Assembly: GCA_024291935.2 (NCBI GenBank)
Contig: CM044307.1
Location: 102,925,461-102,989,460, forward strand
Direction: 5' to 3'
Source of the DNA: Okapia johnstoni
Taxonomy: Eukaryota > Chordata > Mammalia > Artiodactyla > Giraffidae
DNA length: 64,000 bases
The notes beneath the pieces were generated by a model, which did not search any database, was not told the DNA's origin, and worked only from the letters and a program-made list of their open reading frames with translations. The position numbers were made by a program, and so were the translations under genes. Of this stretch, positions 1 through 11,275 are shown piece by piece (the first letter of the stretch is position 1; every line of letters begins with the position of its first letter).

Positions 1-2120
1 TTATATGGAAGAAGTGTTCTCATGAAGGTAGAAGCAGGACTGTCTAGTAGGCTAGTGATGTCTTCCCCTGAAGAGAAGAGCCACAGCACAGGTAATCCAC
101 GGGCTCGTTAGATAAACCCAGTACACTAAGAGAAAAAAAGCTGCTAGATGTTAGGGCAGTTCTTCTTTACACTCTTGATATTTATTTATATCTGGCAGGA
201 GCTCCACTCTTGTTGCATATCTTCACTCGTTCTACCTCCATGAGGATCCATGAGTTAATGAAAAGAAGGCATGTTCAACCCAGTCATTCGCTGTTCTTTT
301 TCTCTACAGAAAGAATGTGTTCCTCTCTGCTGCCCCATTCTACAAGTTGTAACTAGGTGGGAATGAGTTCTAGTTCTAGTGAAAGAGGCAGCGTTGAGAT
401 AAAAAACTCTCAGTGGCTTCATGTACAAAGTTGGCTTGGGTCAGGAGCTCTGCAAAGCTACTCATTTCCAATCAATGACTCAGAGATCAAGTTGGCTTGC
501 ATCTTGCCATTGTACCATTTGAGCATACGAATTTCTGGTAATATTGTTAATGGGAAGACAAAACCTTGCATGGCGCATTTTAGATGCTTTAACCTGGAAG
601 TGATATACCGTATACAGGATAGCCCACTATCTAGAACTCGTCACATTACCAGTTTTACACAAGAGAGCCAGGGAATATTGAAAGCATGTGGAGGTTTGGT
701 AAGCAGCTGATATTTCTGCTGCAGTAGATTTATGACATTCTGGTGAACACTGTTTGCCCGTAAGATATGACACATTTAGCTATATCAAGTTTATCAGTAA
801 TGAAGGTAATATTTCTTATCCTGCTTGCCCCATTTGTCTTGTTTAATGGCCTCAGAATTTGAGTAGTATAGAGATATGATTCTTCTTGCCACCTCCAGTG
901 GCCTCAATATTGAGTAATGAAGAATTAGTAAAGATAATACAAGATCTCAGAACAAAGAATGATGACTGTAAATCAGACAAATATTTGGAAAGTAGGTAGA
1001 ACTTAACCTCAGAATTGAAAGATTAATGAGACTTAGAGTTTTAGAGCTTTAAACATTTTTAGTATCTCTCTTCCCCTAAGAAAAATCAGCAACAACAACA
1101 AAAAATTCTGAAACTATATCTTCATAATTAAATAAAGACAAGAGAGCTAGGGAAAAGTCAATGAGCTAATACAGAGATTCTGACAGTCTTGAAATGTTAA
1201 GTCCTGAAATGTAAGTTTCCTTGCGTCCCTGTAATACAAAACCATTATTTTTCTTGATGGCTTAACAAGAATGTGTTGAATATATGCCATATCCATCCAA
1301 ATACAGACATGTTCCATTAAATAATGCGGCAGTGAAGAGGCCTTGAATGGCATCCTATACGCCCTTATTTGCTAGCAACACTTTAAGACACTCAAATCTG
1401 ATCCACTGTAAGCCTTCTTCTTGTAAGTCCTTTTTCTTGCAAGAGCACAAATTAAACTGAAGTTTGTCAGTTTCTTTGAATGTTACGTTCTGCATTCACT
1501 GTCATAGCACTCATTCCAGTAGATTTTCTACAAATTTTCGTAAAAGCCAAGGTACCTTTTTTGAAAACTATTATTAGGTAATTACCTCACTGCATTTGGC
1601 TGTTGTGAGTCTGTAAGTATGTCAAGTTTAATCATAAGTCTAAGCCTACAAGATTCCAAACTTGGTATTCTTTACCCTTATAAACATTAAGCTGATGCTT
1701 ATGGGGGGAAATCAATAACTTTTTCTTCAGTGATAGATTCTCATCTAAACAAGAAGCTGTAATTTATTGATATTCCATTAATGACATTAAACTTCAATAT
1801 GTGTGTTATACGAGAGCAAATTCCTTGAATAAATGTTTCTCATATAATGATTTCCTGCATAATAAAAAGAAATAAGTTCAAGAAGCAAAATAAATTTTGT
1901 TGTGTAAGCAGGCAATGTTTAGGGCGATTTTTGTCCTATAAGTAATTTGTATTCAGGTTAAATATATACAATAGGTGCTACTATTTCATAGGACTGATTC
2001 AGTATCACATAAGGAAAAACAGTGACCTCAGGTCTCAGTGCTGCATCTACCCTGCATTAGTCCCCATTCCAATCGTTTGAATCTATGTTAAAATTATTAT
2101 TATTCTCGTTTCTTCAGTAT
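1..2120. other. single-copy DNA, no gene recognised
   Basis: AT-rich sequence with no repeat I recognise. One open frame of 117 codons (357-710, plus) has no recognisable domain, poor codon bias and no splice or promoter context, so I do not call it a gene. Homopolymer and CAA-rich patches (about 1085-1105) are trivial. Confidence 0.5.
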
Positions 2121-2124
2121 GTAT

Positions 2125-2620
2125 TGGTCAATCCACAAGTGACAGAAAGCCAGTGTAAACTAGCATAAATAAAAGAAGAGAGAAAAGAAAAGAAAAAGGA
2201 AGTCAGGAGACTGGAAGGAAAGAAAGGAGGGATTACAAGAGGGTAGAAAATAATGGCTCACTGACTGAATGGTCTAGGAGTCAATCATATTCCTTTCTGG
2301 CGTAAATGGACTTAAATGTTCAAAATATCAAATCTCTCACTCTCTTTCTCTCTCCTCCTTCTGCCAGACTCTCTCTCCCTGCTCTCTTTAGAAGGCAGAT
2401 ACTAGTGGCACAATAGCTAAGCTTGAGTCTTGGTTAAAGAAAAATAAAGTCCAGAAAAAAAAAAAAAGTCCACAGGAGAGACTCTGATTGGTCCGTTTCA
2501 GATCATACATTGAAACAAACTCATTAGTGCAATAAGAAAGATGGATACACTGAATGACCAGGGTCAGCATCACAGACACACCTGTTACCAGATTTAAAAG
2601 AATTGAGTAAAGAAATATGG
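2125..2620 (+). repeat. old mammalian interspersed repeat, family not named
   Basis: The order of recognisable blocks resembles a mammal-wide MER-type element I have seen many times but cannot name with confidence. An 'acaagtgacagaaa' start is followed by 'ggctcactgactgaa', a pyrimidine-rich block (2335-2390) and a 'gactctgattggtcc' block near 2485. Within it lie a purine-rich stretch at 2157-2232 and a run of 14 A at about 2453-2466. It is diverged, so the ends are uncertain. It could also be single-copy DNA with chance resemblance. Confidence 0.3.
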
Positions 2621-2779
2621 TCAGTAAGCTAACAGTAATATACAACACTATTGATTTATTTAGTGTCAGGCACATTCTCCAACTCTTTCTCTGGTAAACT
2701 ATCTGTCTCCATATCACTTAGTTCCCCTGGGGTTTTCTCTTGTTCCCTCGTCTGAAACATATTTCTGCTTCATTTTGTC

Positions 2780-3437
2780 TAAATCACCTCATACCAGTCA
2801 GAATGGCCATCATCAAAAAATCTACAAATAATAAATGCTGGAGAGAATATGGAGAAAAAGAAACCCTCCAAAACTGTCTGTGGGAATGCAAATTGGTGCA
2901 GTCATTATGGAGAACAGGATGGAGGCGCTTTAAAAATCTAAAACTAGAACTATCATATAACCCAGCCATCCCACTCCTGGGCCTATATCCAAAGAACATT
3001 ATAATTTGAAAATATACACGCACCCCTACATTCATAGCAGTGCTATTTATAGTAGCCAAGTCGTGGAAGCAACCTAATTAAGGGTCCATTGATAGATGAA
3101 TGAACAAAGAAGATATACTAAATATTTACAATGAAAATAAAAAATAAAATAATGCCATTTGCAGCAATATGGATGGACCTAGAGATTATCATACTAACGA
3201 AGTAAGTCAGAAAGAGGAAGACAAATGTCATATGATATATGTGGAATCTAAAAAATGATAGAAATGAATTTATTTACAAAGCAGAAATAGACACACAGAC
3301 ACAGAAAACAAACTTATGATTATCAAAGGGGAAGTGGGGGAGAAGGATAAATTAGGAAATTATGGTTTAAATAAACACACTACTATATAAAATAGATAAT
3401 CAACAAGGATCTACTATGTAGCATGGGGAACTATACT
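2780..3437 (+). mobile_element. L1 LINE 3' part (ORF2 end and 3' UTR), first segment
   Basis: This segment reads as the C-terminal end of L1 ORF2 followed by its 3' UTR. Landmarks in order are the 'cctcataccagtcagaatgg' motif, 'ggatggacctagagattatc', 'aagtaagtcagaaagagg' and 'acctactatgtagcatgggg'-like text. The ORF2 reading frame is interrupted, so it cannot encode protein. A CT microsatellite (3435-3451) and then a BovB copy break it, and the last 60 bp of the L1 resume at 4661. It is therefore an older insertion that was hit later. The 5' part is missing, as is usual for L1. Confidence 0.85.
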
Positions 3438-3451
3438 CTCTCTCTCTCTTT
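3435..3451. repeat. (CT)n microsatellite
   Basis: Short CT-rich tract at the edge of the BovB insertion inside the L1 3' UTR. It may have grown at the target site. Confidence 0.8.
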
Positions 3452-3458
3452 CTATATC

Positions 3459-4660
3459 AGTTCAGTTCAGTTCATTCGCTCAGTAGTGTCCGACTCTTTA
3501 CGACCCCGTGAACCACAGCACGGCAGGCCTCCCTGTCCATCACCGACTCCCTGAGTTAACCCAAACTCATGTCCATTGAGTTGGTGATGCCATCCAACCA
3601 TCTCATGCTCTATCATCCCCTTCTCCTCCTGCCCTCAATCTTTCCCAGAATCAGGGTCTTTTCCAGTGAGTCAGCTCTTTGCATCAGGTGGCCAAAGTAC
3701 TGGAGTTTCAGCTTCAACATCACTCCTTCTGTCTAGGTTGGTCATAACTTTCCTTCCAAGGAGTAAGCGTCTTTTAATTTCATGGCTGCAATCACCATCA
3801 GCAGTGATTTTGGAGCCCCCCAAAATAAAGTCTGACACTGTTTCCACTGTTTCCCCATCTATTTCCCATGAAATGATGGGACCAGATGCCATGATATTAG
3901 GTTTCTGAATGTTGAGCTTTAAGCCAGCTTTTTGACTCTCCTCTTTCACTTTCATCAAGAGGCTCTTTAGTTCTTCACTTTCTGCCATAAAGGTGGTGTC
4001 ATCTGCATATCTGAGGTTATTGATATTTCTCCCGGCAATCTTGATTTCAGCTTGTGTTTCATCCAGCCCAGCCTCTCTCATGATGTATTCTGCATATAAG
4101 TTAAATAAGCAAGGTGACAATATATAGCCTTGACGTACTCCTTTTCCTATTTGGAACCAGTCTGTTATTCCATGTCCAGTTCTAACTGTTGCTTACTGAC
4201 TTGCATACAGATTTCTCAAGAGGCAGGTCAGGTGGTCGGTATTCCCATCTCTTTCAGAATTTTCCAAAGTTTATTTTGATCCACACAGTCAAAGGCTTTG
4301 GAACAGTCAATAGAGCAGAAATAGATGTTTTTCTGGAACTCCCTTGCTTTTTCGATGATCCAGCGGATGTTGGCAATTTGATCTCTGGATCCTCTGCCTT
4401 TTCTAAAACCAGCTTGAACACCTAGAAGTTCATGGTTCACGTATTGCTGAAGCCTGGCTTGGAGAATTTTGAGCATTACTTTACTAGCGTGTGAGATGAG
4501 TGCAATTGTGCGGTAGTTTGAGCTTTCTTTGGCATTGCCTTTCTTTGGGATTAGAATGAAAACTGACCTTTTCCAGTCCTGTGGAAAACTCAGCAGTGGC
4601 TGCGTTTTCCAAATTTGCTGACATTTTAGTGCAGCATTTTCACAGCATCATTTTTTAGGA
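3459..4660 (-). mobile_element. BovB (RTE) LINE, 5'-truncated, internal deletion
   Basis: The BovB 3' end appears in reverse at the left ('agttcagttcagttca'). The copy then reads back through the ORF2 C-terminus and the reverse-transcriptase region and stops near the 'cacagcatcat' block. The reverse-strand frame at 4120-3671 carries the RT active-site context NNLRYADDTTFMAESEE, with YADD as the catalytic motif. Compared with the copy at 23.7 kb, about 225-230 bp are missing at about 3723-3732, where the text jumps from the 'cagcttcaacatca' block straight to 'gtctaggttggtcataac'. Frameshifts and truncation make it non-functional. It sits inside an L1 3' UTR. Confidence 0.95.
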
Positions 4661-4722
4661 GAAACTAACACTTTGTGAATCAACTGTATTTCAATAAAAA
4701 TGTATAAAAAGTAAAAATAAAA
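4661..4722 (+). mobile_element. L1 3' end, second segment after the BovB
   Basis: The text 'aactaacactttgtgaatc', then 'tatttcaataaaaa' and an A-rich tail, is the normal end of the L1 family whose upstream part lies at 2780-3437. Together the two segments show one L1 split by a later BovB. Confidence 0.8.
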
Positions 4723-5543
4723 CCCTTTAGACCTTAGACCTCCCACTGTTGTCACCTATATTTCTTCTCTCTGATGTATGGCATACTTTACTTTGTACTT
4801 TTCCAGTGGGAAGAGATTTTTTATGTTAACCCCCTTATTTTAACCCTAAAAACCATATGGAGAAAAAAAATCCAGGCCCCAAAGAATAAAAAATTTATAA
4901 GTATTTTTTCAGAAAAGAAATTGACTTTATGATTCATTCCCTGTGGGATTATCAGCATCATACCCAGCAATATTCTAACTAAATCAAGCAGCTCAGCTAG
5001 ACTGGCACCCCTTTGGATTCCCATCATATATGAAACAGAGGGTATTAGGATAGTTTTGAAATCATTTTGAAAAAAAACTCTTTCATCTGATCTCAGAAAC
5101 ACTTGCTGGGTAATTTCATGTGTTACCTTTCATCCTCCATCATAATCTCTTTTTTATTTTCTTCTTCCTTGATATTCACCAGGAAGAAATTGACCATCTA
5201 TTTTTGAGATTATGTTTGAAGCTGGAATATATGACCATGTGGTTTTTTAATGGAAAAATTAATAACATACAAAACAGCAGTTCTTCACCAATGTATTGTT
5301 ATTTATAACAATCTGCTACCTTGGTGGAAAAACTGGGGGGTAAAGACAGGAAATAAGAAGAGGAAATCTTTAAATATTGTGTCAGTCATCTACTCTTGCA
5401 TAAACATTATGTGCAATCCAATAGCATCTTTTGTGGCATTCTTTAAAAATCACAGTCACTGTAGGTAAATAGATGCAAAAATCTAGTCTTCATTGTAGAA
5501 AGAATTATATTTCTATAAGAAAAACTTAAGTATACTATTTTTT
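4723..5543. other. single-copy DNA, nothing recognised
   Basis: AT-rich sequence with no repeat or coding signal that I can support. Short open frames here (for example 5120-5308) lack any protein character. Confidence 0.5.
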
Positions 5544-5619
5544 CCTGACCCGGGGATTGAACCTGTGTCTCCTGCATTGCAGTCAGATTCTTTACTGCCT
5601 GAGGCACCAGGGACACCCA
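5544..5619 (-). mobile_element. Bov-tA SINE, tRNA-derived head only
   Basis: Reverse complement of the tRNA-Glu-like head of Bov-tA. The B-box region reads in reverse as 'ggggattgaacc', and the block ends with 'gaggcaccagggacaccca'. Only about 76 bp of the roughly 210-bp SINE is present. Confidence 0.8.
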
Positions 5620-5780
5620 TTATTTTATACATTAAACACAAATATAGAGAATGCTATGTGCAAATGTATGTTATGTATTTATTTCTATAAGGCATAGTTA
5701 TATGTTTTATATGGATATATTCATGTTTCATGCATGTGACTCTTTCAATAAAATAAATATTGATAGATATTTTATAAATA

Positions 5781-5802
5781 TGTTGCTATGGACTGAACTG
5801 TG
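5781..5802 (+). mobile_element. MLT1-type (MaLR) LTR, first piece
   Basis: The start of a MaLR LTR ('tgttgctatggactgaactg'), cut off by the Bov-tA that follows. It continues at 6015. Confidence 0.6.
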
Positions 5803-6014
5803 GAAGTGAAAGTGTTATTCACTCAGTTATGTCTGACTGTTGGTGACCTCATGAACTATAGCCCATCAGGCTCCTCTGTCCATGGAATTCTCCAGGCAAA
5901 AATACTAGAGTGGATAGCCATTCTCTTCTCCAGGAGATCTTCCCAACGCAGAGATCAAACCCAGGTCTCCTTTATTGCAGGCAGATTCTTTGCTGTCTGA
6001 ACTACCAGGTAAAC
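5803..6014 (-). mobile_element. Bov-tA SINE, near complete
   Basis: A full-length Bov-tA in reverse. The Bov-A body comes first ('cactcagttatgtctgact'), and the tRNA-derived head, with the RNA polymerase III B box seen in reverse ('agatcaaacccaggt'), is at the right end. It is inserted in an MLT1 LTR. The flanks 'actgaactgtg' (5792-5802) and 'cctgaattata' (6014-6024) look like a decayed target-site duplication. Confidence 0.9.
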
Positions 6015-6382
6015 CTGAATTATATCTCCCCCCCAAATTCACATGTTGTAGCCCTGACCCCCAATGTAACTGCATCTGGAAGCAGGGAGTTTAGGAGGTA
6101 ATTAAGGTTAAACGAAGTTGCAGTGGTGGGTCCTGGATCAGACAGGATAATGGCATTAAAAGAAGAGAAAGAGAAAGAGTTCTTTTTGTCTCTACTGTGT
6201 GAGCACACAGTGAGGAGACAGCTATCTGTAAACCAAAAAAAGTGTTCTCACAAAACACCAATTCAGTTCACCTTGATATTAGACTTCTTTAGCTTCTAGA
6301 ACTGTGAGAAATAAATTTCTCTTCTTCAAACCACCCAGTCTGTAGTATTTTGTTATGGAAGCTCCACCAGACTGAGATATAC
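6015..6382 (+). mobile_element. MLT1-type (MaLR) LTR, main piece
   Basis: An ancient non-autonomous ERVL-MaLR LTR. Diagnostic blocks are 'gccctgacccccaatgtaac', 'gaggtaattaaggttaaa', 'ccttgatattagacttc', the polyadenylation context 'gaaataaatttctcttc', and the end 'ttgttatggaagctcc'. There is no internal retroviral sequence, so it behaves as a solo LTR. It is old and diverged, and is split by the Bov-tA at 5803-6014. Confidence 0.8.
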
Positions 6383-6389
6383 ATATATA

Positions 6390-6530
6390 TGGATATACAT
6401 TTGGAAGAGGACATGGCAACCCAATCCAGTATTCTTGCCTGGAGAATCCCATAGACAGAGGAGCCTGGCGGGCTACAGTCCATGAGGTCCCAAAGAGTCA
6501 GACACAACTGAAGTGACATAGCAAGCACAC
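6390..6530 (+). mobile_element. Bov-A body fragment of a Bov-tA/Bov-A2 SINE
   Basis: Plus-strand Bov-A unit ('gaggacatggcaaccc', 'ccagtattcttgcctggag', 'agtcagacacaactgaa') without the tRNA head. 'acatatata' occurs on both sides (6381-6389 and 6531-6539) and may be its target-site duplication. Confidence 0.85.
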
Positions 6531-6540
6531 ACATATATAA

Positions 6541-6735
6541 TGCCAGTAACAATGGTCAACATTTATTTAGTGCTTACCAAATGCCCCAAGTGCTATTTTA
6601 AGCTAGTTATATGCATAATTTCATTTAGTTTCCACCACAATTTTGTGTTATGCATTATTATTATATCAGTGTCATGTATTAATTAATTGTTCACATTCAT
6701 ACAGCTGACACCCAGTAGAGCCAGAATTTGAATTT
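6541..6735 (+). mobile_element. MIR SINE
   Basis: Good match to the MIR layout: 'caacatttatttagtgctta', then 'gcataatttcatttagt', then a 'attattattat' block, then 'acacccagtagagccag' with 'aatttgaa' at the end. An ancient, immobile tRNA-derived SINE. Confidence 0.8.
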
Positions 6736-6981
6736 GCACAAGATAAATAAATTAAAGATAAACTTAGCAATAGCAAAACTGAAAAAAATAGAAGAAAGCA
6801 GAAAAATGGGTGTAAATAAATTATTCACCGTAAAACATATTTTTCAAAAACTCTGAAAGAAATTCATTGTAGAAATTGACACATAGAGAAAAAATATTTT
6901 GTATACTTTTAAAATCAGCCAAGTGATCCTATAAATTATAAACTAGTGGTTAGATGAATTTTTAAAGGATAGAATTTAAGT
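6736..6981. other. AT-rich DNA, nothing firm
   Basis: A-rich text with a vague L1-like flavour (6760-6830), but no landmark that I can assign. Confidence 0.4.
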
Positions 6982-8600
6982 GTTCCAAAGCAATCTTGAG
7001 AAAGAAGAATGGAACTGGAGGAATCAACCTAACTGACTTCAGGCTCTACTACAAAGCCCCACTCATCAAGACAGTATGGTACTGGCACAAAGGCAGAAAT
7101 ATAGATCAATGGAACAAAATAGAAAGCCCAGAGATAAATCCACATACCTATGGACACCTTATCTTTGACAAAGGAGGCAAGAATATACAATGGAGAAAAG
7201 ACAATCTGTTTAACAAGTGGTGCTGGAAAAACTGGTTAACCACTTGTAAAAGAATGAAACTAGAACAATTTCTAACACTATACACAAAAATAAACTCAAA
7301 ATGGATTAAAGATTTAAACATAAGACCAGAAACTATAAAACTCCTAGAGGAAAACATAGGCAAAACACCCTCCGACATAAACCACAGCAGGATCCTCTAT
7401 GACCCACCTCCCAGAATATTGGAAATAAAAGCAAAAATAAACAAATGGGACCTAATTAAAATTAAAATCTTCTGCACAACAAAGGAAACTATAAGCAAGG
7501 TGAAAAGATAGCCTTCAGAATGGGAGAAAATAATAGCAAATGAAGCAATGGACAAAGAATTAATCTCAAAAATATACAAGCAACTCCTGCAGCTCAATTC
7601 CAGAAACATAAACGACCCAATCAAAAAGTGGGCCAAAGAACTAAACAGACATTTCTCCAAAGAAGACATACAGATGGCTAACAACCACATGAAAATATGC
7701 TCAGCATCACTCATTATCAGAGAAATGCAAATCAAAACCAAAATGAGGTACCATTACACACCAGTCAGAATGGCTGCCATCAAAAAGTCTACAAGCAATA
7801 CATGCTGGAGAGAGTGTGGGGAAAAGGGAACCCTCTTACGCTGTTGGTGGGAATGCAAACTAGTACAGCCACTATAGAGAACAATGTGGAGCTTCCTCAA
7901 AAAACTGGAAATAGAATTGTCATGTGACCCAGCAATCCCACTGCTGGGCATACACACCAAGGAAACCAGAATTGAAAGACACACGTGTACCCCAATGTTC
8001 ATCGCAGCACTGTTTATAATAGCCAGGACATGGAAGCAACCTAGATGCCCATAAGCAGACGAATGGATAAGGGAGCTGTGGTACATATACACAATGGAAT
8101 ATTACTCAGCCATTAAAAAGAATACATTCGAATCAGTTCTAATGAGGTGGATGAAACTGGAGCCTATTATACAGAGTGAAGTAAGCCAGAAAGAAAAACA
8201 CCAATACAGTATACTAACGCATATATATGGTATTTAGTCAATCAGTAAAGATAACCCTGTATGTGAGACAGCAAAAGAGACACAGATATATAGAACAGTA
8301 TTTTGGACTCTATGGGAGAGGGCGAGGGTAGGATGAATAGGGAGAATGGCATTGAAGCATGTAAATTATCATATGTGAAATGAATCGCCAGTCCAGGTTT
8401 GATGCATGATACAGGGTGCTCGGGGCTGGTGCACCAGGATGACCCGGAGGGATGAGATGGGGAGGGAGGTGGGAGGAGGGTTCTGGAAGGGGAACACATG
8501 TACACCCCTGGCGGATTCATGTCAATGTATGGCAAAACCAATACAATATTGTGAAGTTAAAAAATAGATAAATAAATAAATTTAAAAAACAAAACAAAGC
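6982..8600 (+). mobile_element. young ruminant L1, 5'-truncated, with 3' UTR and A-rich tail
   Basis: After the ORF2 remnant the 3' UTR shows the bovine L1 signature: 'gatgcatgatacagggtgct' near 8400, G-rich text at 8440-8485, 'acaccc..ggcggattcatg', then 'gcaaaaccaatacaatattg', and an A-rich tail from about 8557. About 1.6 kb of the 3' end is present. Confidence 0.9.
6984..8237 (+). pseudogene. L1 ORF2 C-terminal region, broken by in-frame stops
   Basis: A single reading frame (codons starting at multiples of 3) runs from 6984 to a stop at 8235-8237. It spells the C-terminal third of ruminant L1 ORF2p: [19 protein letters not shown] at the start, then [16 protein letters not shown] and later [16 protein letters not shown]. 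This part lies downstream of the endonuclease and RT domains, which are absent. The frame is interrupted only by TAG at 7509-7511, TAG at 7875-7877 and TAA at 8052-8054, with no frameshift over 1.25 kb. This implies a fairly young insertion. It is not functional, because it is 5'-truncated and carries stops. Confidence 0.85.
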
Positions 8601-8643
8601 CAAAAACAACAATGCACTCAGAGCCATTCTCCCTCTTTCCTAA

Positions 8644-8673
8644 AAATAAAAATAAATAAATAAATAAATAAAT
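8644..8673. repeat. (AAAT)n microsatellite
   Basis: About seven AAAT units, 45 bp beyond the L1 tail. Confidence 0.85.
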
Positions 8674-9397
8674 GTTTCTTTTGAAATCTATTCTGTTAAC
8701 TTATTACCAACCCCCTTCAGTGCTTTACTTAAAGGCATCTTAGTGCTTTTATTAGTAAGTACCTCCCATTTCAGCACAAATGCATGTTGAATAATAAATC
8801 AATAAAAACATTATCATGCTGAATATCATGTCTTCTGTTTTTAGCATGTAAACAGATTTCTTCTGCATAATGTTAAACAGAGCACAACTTTCTTATCATT
8901 TGTTTTTCTTGTCTAATCAACATACTCTTACACTGATTTTTTTTAATTGCATAAAAATATCATACTCATTATTTGAAAAATTTTGATGAATTTTTCTATT
9001 TCAAGTACACATACTTCAAATACACACACACACCATTATCAGAAAATTTATAATGTTGAAAATCCATTTAGCATTTACAATTTAAGGAAAGACTAATAAT
9101 ATAATAGTATATCAATAGAGTATAATATAATGGAGTATGTCAAACATAAACATTTCCAAAACATCGACTATATAGTCAGTCCTCTAGAGGTTTAAAAAAT
9201 TACACTAATTGAAGAATACATTGTTTGGTTAATTAAACACGCTACACAAATTTTATGAGGTTTAAAAATCTGTTTTCCGATGAGATGAAATATGCTTAAA
9301 TATGAATTCACATCTATCAGTTATCAACTGAAACCTAAAAAGCTTAAGAAAAAAATCTAAAAATTCACATTTAAGGAATATATAGAGAGAGCAGTTC
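8674..9397. other. AT-rich single-copy DNA
   Basis: I see no repeat or gene here, only a short CA run near 9025. Confidence 0.5.
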
Positions 9398-9545
9398 ATT
9401 TTAATTTTTAATTGGGGTATAATTGCTTTACAGTGTTGTGCTGGTTTCTGCTATACAGCAATGTGAATCAGCTGTAAGTATACGTGTATCCCTGTCCTCT
9501 TGGGTCTCTTTCCTACCCCCTTCCCCTCACCCTGCCCCTCTCCTG
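9398..9545 (-). mobile_element. L1 3' UTR fragment
   Basis: Reverse complement of an L1 3' end: 'taattggggtataattgctt', 'acagtgttgtgctggtttct' and 'gctatacagcaatgtgaatc', followed by a C-rich stretch typical of the L1 3' UTR. Short and truncated. Confidence 0.75.
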
Positions 9546-10610
9546 TGGAGATAACACATGATACAAAAACTTCATACTTTTTTCCGCTCCTATGTATCCA
9601 TGAGTGTGCCTCTACCCCAGTCCTTTTTTTGTTTCTGATCTTCCTATCTGTCTCCTTCAGGCCCCTAACCAAAAGGCCAGGCTACTTGACACTGCCTGTG
9701 AGTCTGCATGTATTCTTATTTTGACACACATGCCCTGTGGCCAACACAGCCCAGGAATTCTTCTCTGTCAGCTGCATATAAGGGATACCCTAAATAGGTG
9801 TCAGCCGAGGAAGGGGACCAGACAAGAGTGGGAGATGGTGTGGGGATCTGAGCTCCCTGTTCATGCAGATCGCTTGTGCTGTGGGGTTCTGCTCTTGCTC
9901 AGTCTGGATTTGGCACTTCCATCTTCTCATATTAGTACTGCTCTTGCCAATCTTATTTATGAATTGGTTGATCTCATGTGTCTTACAGTAGACAGTTCTA
10001 GTTGAATAGTCACTTGATGTCTTATGGTCAAACACTCTATCAGGGATCAAATGCATTTCAGAAATGACCTTTCAAGAGGCATGTCATTATCTACTGCATA
10101 TGGCATGACCTTATTTCAGAATTCCAGGAATTTTGTGTGTGTGTGTGTGTGTGATTTCCCTACTGGGGCTTCTCATAGACAACAAAACATCTTTCCCAAT
10201 ACAATTTCCTTAAGCTCATAGGGCCTGAGTGTTTCAAGTGTTTTTACTGCTTTATTTTTTTCATGTTGGTTTCTCTTAATTTAGGCTTTTAGTATCAGGC
10301 ATTGTAGTTGAGAAATTGTCGGTAGAAACAGTTTGGATACTAAAATTATGTTATCTTCTTCCAGAGAGGATTAAGGTGTACTGCTTCTAGTCTCCTAGGG
10401 GCACAGGCATACTGAGATTGCCTTAGCCTAATTTCAAAGATTAAGATCACTCAAGTTAAGCTGCAATTCCCTCCAAGAACCTCTTTCTTTCGATTTTATC
10501 TTACATGTATAGTGCAGCCCTTAGCAGTTATGATGTGTATAGAAGTGAGTTCAGGACTCTAATATCTTTCTCCATACTTCTGTATGGCTATTAAAATATC
10601 CACTAAGCAT
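9546..10610. other. unassigned sequence, partly LTR-like in composition
   Basis: 9560-9950 is richer in G+C than its surroundings and reads like a regulatory or LTR-type stretch ('aggaaggggaccagacaaga', 'gcttgtgctgtggggttctg'), but I cannot match it to a family. Overlapping open frames on both strands (9500-10056) disagree with each other and look accidental. A (TG)10 microsatellite lies at 10134-10153. Confidence 0.35.
10134..10153. repeat. (TG)10 microsatellite
   Basis: Ten perfect TG units. Confidence 0.95.
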
Positions 10611-10690
10611 CACTGGTGCCTGACACACAGTATACACTCTATGTATTATTAAATGAGTGAATCTATGAATGACTGAATGATGGATACTTA
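10610..10690 (+). mobile_element. L2 LINE 3' end
   Basis: 'ggtgcctgacacacagtata' followed by a degenerate 'attaaatgagtgaatctatg' tail matches the 3' end of L2 ('...gcctggcacatagtagg...'). Ancient and short. Confidence 0.6.
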
Positions 10691-11105
10691 AATACCAATA
10701 GTGGTCATTGTAACTGATGAGCATCACTGATCAAAAAGACAACAATTAGTTTAAAGTGTGTGTATGTGTGTGTTGCATGTATGTATGTGACTGGATTGCA
10801 GTACTGCAACAGTTTTTCTGGGGATATTCATTGTCTAAATAATTCCTGCTTAACACTTACTATGTCCAAATATACAAGCCTCTCCCACCATTAAATAGCA
10901 CACATATTCCACTAAGAGATCTTAGAAGTAAAATAATAAAAACTCACTGGAATATTTGTATAATTATCTATCAATATTGATTTTATTCATTTTATATATT
11001 CACTATAAACACAAATGTATATCTATCTGGGGAAGAAACTATTAATATATGCTTAATAGGAGGATTTTACATATACTAAGTTTAAATTTGATAAGAATAG
11101 AAATC
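10691..11105. other. single-copy DNA with a GT-rich patch
   Basis: An imperfect GT/GTAT-rich patch at 10756-10790; nothing else recognised. Confidence 0.5.
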
Positions 11106-11109
11106 TTTG

Positions 11110-11275
11110 GACTATGAGCATGGGTATCAAACTCCACTTTATTGCTAGAAAGTGCTAGGACCTCGGTCTAGTTACTTTATCTTCTAGACTTAAATTTCCT
11201 AATCTGTAAAATGAGAGTGTTTGACTAGGTGACTTTTCTATATCTTCAAACTCTCAGATGGTTTGATTTTTATCA
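11110..11275 (+). mobile_element. MIR SINE
   Basis: The MIR core and 3' portion are visible: 'aggacctcggtctagttact', 'cctaatctgtaaaatgagag', then 'gactaggtgacttttc'. Diverged. Confidence 0.7.

Noticed and set aside
357..710. 117-codon open frame on the plus strand
   Set aside because: No known domain, no coding-like codon use, no splice or promoter context. Length is within chance for AT-rich DNA of this size.
9500..10056. Overlapping open frames on both strands
   Set aside because: They contradict one another and reflect a locally G+C-richer block with few stops.
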